Shown: piece after piece, positions 4,882 to 6,698 of the stretch | Layout: each line of letters starts with the position of its first letter | Position numbering within the stretch: position 1 is the first letter of the stretch | NCBI GenBank assembly: GCA_964636275.1 | Contig: CAZWRN010000045.1 | Span: 1 to 6,698, forward strand | Source: CAZWRN01 sp964636275 | GTDB taxonomy: Bacteria > Patescibacteriota > Microgenomatia > Daviesbacterales > UBA10151 | Direction of reading: 5' to 3' | DNA length: 6,698 bases | Position numbers and translations under genes: made by a program | Notes under the pieces: generated by a model | What the model was told of the DNA's origin: nothing | The model's database searches: none | Seen by the model: the letters and a program-made list of their open reading frames with translations, nothing else

Positions 4882-6698
4882 ATGGACACAGCAAATATTC
4901 CAACTGATCCCAAAAATACTGAAACGCCAATTCCGGCAAAGGTGTCATTATTTACCAAAATAAAAAAACTGTCCCATAAGCAAAAAATTGTCATAGGGCT
5001 GATTGTTTTATTGGTAGTGACGGTACTAACAGTAGCTTTTTTGCTTCAGAATGAAAAAACAAACAACGATAATGTGGTTATTGCCAGGGTGGGTGGGGTC
5101 AGCTTAACTGCAAACTATTTAAACAATGAATTAAAATTTTATCCGGGAACCCCGTCGGCCGAAATCCAGAATGCCATTACCCAAAAACTGATTGACGATC
5201 AAGTCGCTTTAGCTGCAGCTAAACAAGAAGGTCTTATTTCCGATTATCCCGCAGATAGCTCACTGTCCCAGGAGGATTACTTAAAAAGGACAAATATTGT
5301 CAAACAATTGATGCAGAAAATAAATAGCCAGGGTAATGTCATAGAGGGTAAAACCGTGATGGTCTGGTTTTACAACAACAGGCACATCGGTCCTGGTGGT
5401 ATAGAAAATAGTAAAAAGATCGCGTATTCAAAAATTAAACCACTGTATGATCAGGTTAAAAGTGGACAAATAACTATCGATCAGGCGGGGGAGAAGATTA
5501 AAGCCGATCAAAGTCTCAAATCGATCGATCCAGCCTGGCAGTCAAACGCCTTGGCAAGATTCAAGTACTATAAAAACGGGACTGCTACTTTTTGGCCTGA
5601 ATACAATGAGTTGTTGTGGCAGACTGAGCCTGGCCAGTTGACGCCATTATATTTAGGTGGGGGGATTTTGAGAGATGGAAAACCTGAAGAGGAGTTGTAT
5701 ATTTTTTCCCAAGTAGATATTAAATCAATTAATCCTCAATACAACAATTATGACGAGTGGCTCGAAATCAAGAAAAAAGACACTCAGATATCATCGGAAC
5801 AAAATAGTAGTTTGATCAATTTTCTGACTATCCAAGATGTTTACGCGCAGGATGGTGATAATGGATCTAATCAAAGTAGTAATGATAACAATAGTGACAA
5901 TGGTAACAATGGCAATAACGGTTCAAGGTCAGGCGCTTGGTTTGGAAAAGCGACAACTGTAACCGGTTTGCCTCTGCCGGGTGTATCAATAAATATTTTA
6001 AGTATTTGTAATGGGCCTAATGGTCGAACAGAGATTACTGGAAGTGATGGCAGATACAATACAGGTGTCGATTATTCACTTTCATGTATCTGTAACCCTC
6101 AGACATTTACAGCTACCTACAACGGAGAAGCCTGTATGGTCAGTCCCAGCTTTCATTCGAGAATTAGTATGATGTCCCCTGTCAGTGGGATTGTAGTCCC
6201 AAATGGTGATGTTACTGTCGAACAAGATGTTGTCTGCGGCCCGCCTGAACCATCGCCTACTCCTATTCCTACACCTTCGCCATCTCCTTCGCCGCCTCCA
6301 GCCTGTAATGAAAGTTGCAAATCCAGTAGTGAATGCGAGAAATCTACTAGTGGTTGTAGTGCCTGCATACCGAATGATGCCGGAACAGGCACGGTCTGCC
6401 GGCCGCCTGTAGCTTGTAATTCATCTTGTACTCGAGATGATCAGTGCGCAGGAGCTGTGAAAGATGGTTGTACTACATGTGTAGCAGGATCATGCCAAAA
6501 ACCTCCTGCCTGTAACGTTTCTTGTACAAGTAGTGTCTATTGTGGTTCGGCAAAAGATGGTTGTACTGAATGCGCACCGGATCTCAGTGGGAAAAATGTT
6601 TGCCAGCCACCATTTAGTGAAGCTATGTGTAAATGTGATGGATTTAATGCCATCAATCTAAAAAATCCTTCTTCATCGCAGTTCGAGTTTGAATCTTT
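4882..6698 (+). CDS. Anchored surface protein: SurA/PrsA-like segment, beta domain, Cys-rich modules (3' end outside window)
   Basis: At least 605 residues are encoded, open at the window end. An in-frame TAG at 4876 fixes the ATG at 4882 as the first start. Residues 1-35 are Lys-rich and cytoplasmic, and 36-55 are one membrane helix (IVIGLIVLLVVTVLTVAFLL) without a clear cleavage site, so the protein is probably a type II membrane protein. Residues 66-120 resemble the SurA N-terminal chaperone domain (VVIARVGGVSLT through LIDDQVALAAAKQEGLI). Residues 158-290 have the outline of a degenerate parvulin domain, with RHI at 167-169, YDQVKSG and EPGQLTPLY, but it cannot be called active. Then follow an Asn/Asp/Gly/Ser linker (324-350), a carboxypeptidase-regulatory-like beta domain (about 352-452, GLPLPGVSINIL, GSDGRYNT) with several Cys, a Pro/Ser/Thr linker (454-473), three six-Cys modules (475-574) and a new segment beginning CKCDGF. 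Role inferred: extracellular folding, adhesion or binding; partners unknown. Confidence 0.88.
   Translation, partial: MDTANIPTDPKNTETPIPAKVSLFTKIKKLSHKQKIVIGLIVLLVVTVLTVAFLLQNEKTNNDNVVIARVGGVSLTANYLNNELKFYPGTPSAEIQNAITQKLIDDQVALAAAKQEGLISDYPADSSLSQEDYLKRTNIVKQLMQKINSQGNVIEGKTVMVWFYNNRHIGPGGIENSKKIAYSKIKPLYDQVKSGQITIDQAGEKIKADQSLKSIDPAWQSNALARFKYYKNGTATFWPEYNELLWQTEPGQLTPLYLGGGILRDGKPEEELYIFSQVDIKSINPQYNNYDEWLEIKKKDTQISSEQNSSLINFLTIQDVYAQDGDNGSNQSSNDNNSDNGNNGNNGSRSGAWFGKATTVTGLPLPGVSINILSICNGPNGRTEITGSDGRYNTGVDYSLSCICNPQTFTATYNGEACMVSPSFHSRISMMSPVSGIVVPNGDVTVEQDVVCGPPEPSPTPIPTPSPSPSPPPACNESCKSSSECEKSTSGCSACIPNDAGTGTVCRPPVACNSSCTRDDQCAGAVKDGCTTCVAGSCQKPPACNVSCTSSVYCGSAKDGCTECAPDLSGKNVCQPPFSEAMCKCDGFNAINLKNPSSSQFEFES
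6304..6603 (+). repeat. Three tandem six-cysteine modules within the surface protein
   Basis: The modules span Cys475-Cys506, Cys512-Cys538 and Cys544-Cys574 of the product. The shared spacing is C-x3-C-x5-C-x6or7-C-x2-C-x(4-10)-C, each opening with P-x-A-C-N-x-S-C and a Pro-Pro just before. Six cysteines per module suggest three disulfides each and a location outside the membrane. Modules 2 and 3 share an identical 15-nt string, AAAGATGGTTGTACT (6460-6474 and 6553-6567), which points to fairly recent duplication; module 1 is more diverged. The fold is not identified. Confidence 0.82.

Noticed and set aside
5871..6059. 62-codon minus-strand open frame
   Set aside because: Antisense to the Asn/Asp/Gly/Ser linker and beta domain of the surface protein. 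Its Leu-rich end is simply the complement of the linker codons.
6153..6412. Overlapping open frames on both strands (minus 6153-6392, + 6203-6412)
   Set aside because: Both are out of frame with the surface protein. The minus-strand Gly/Glu/Asp run is the complement of the Pro/Ser/Thr linker codons.
1..6698. tRNA, rRNA, transposase or attachment-site signatures
   Set aside because: None was seen by eye: no cloverleaf-like segments, no conserved rRNA stretches, no transposase motifs, and no terminal inverted repeats flanked by target duplications.

Overview
The window is AT-rich and bacterial, with short gaps between genes. The features together resemble Candidatus Patescibacteria (CPR), probably a Microgenomates-type lineage: compact membrane-protein genes, almost no Shine-Dalgarno sequences, -10 boxes a few bases before start codons, degenerate 7-nt repeats in the gaps, and a large anchored surface protein with a Pro/Ser/Thr linker and six-cysteine modules. 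This placement is inference; no marker gene is present. TGA is neither used as a stop nor read in frame in any complete gene here, so the genetic code cannot be tested.

Layout. Positions 1-4805 form a minus-strand block read from right to left. It contains permease A (4791-3985), permease B (3984-3199, directly abutting A), one ABC ATPase (3139-2159), permease C (2036-1239), permease D (1159-383) and the start of a small membrane protein (280-1, cut by the window edge). A and C are one type of ABC-2 permease (COG4587-like), and B and D the partner type (COG3694-like). The ATPase is COG4586-like. The usual unit has one ATPase and two permeases. Here two divergent A/B-type pairs flank a single ATPase, so the simplest model is two exporters sharing one motor. 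The substrate cannot be read from sequence.

The 90-bp divergent region (4792-4881) holds a good -10 box that would make permease A nearly leaderless, and an imperfect palindrome followed by eight T residues on the + strand. On the + strand, 4882 to the window end is a large open gene, at least 605 codons. It encodes a type II-anchored extracytoplasmic protein with a SurA/PrsA-like chaperone segment, an Asn/Gly/Asp linker, a carboxypeptidase-regulatory-like beta domain, a Pro-rich linker and three six-cysteine modules. It has no stop in the window.

The most unusual structure is in the spacers. All four non-abutting gaps of the minus-strand block carry degenerate tandem heptamers. Each gap uses a different word but keeps the 7-nt period, and the arrays start at or just after stop codons and sometimes supply promoter-like boxes.
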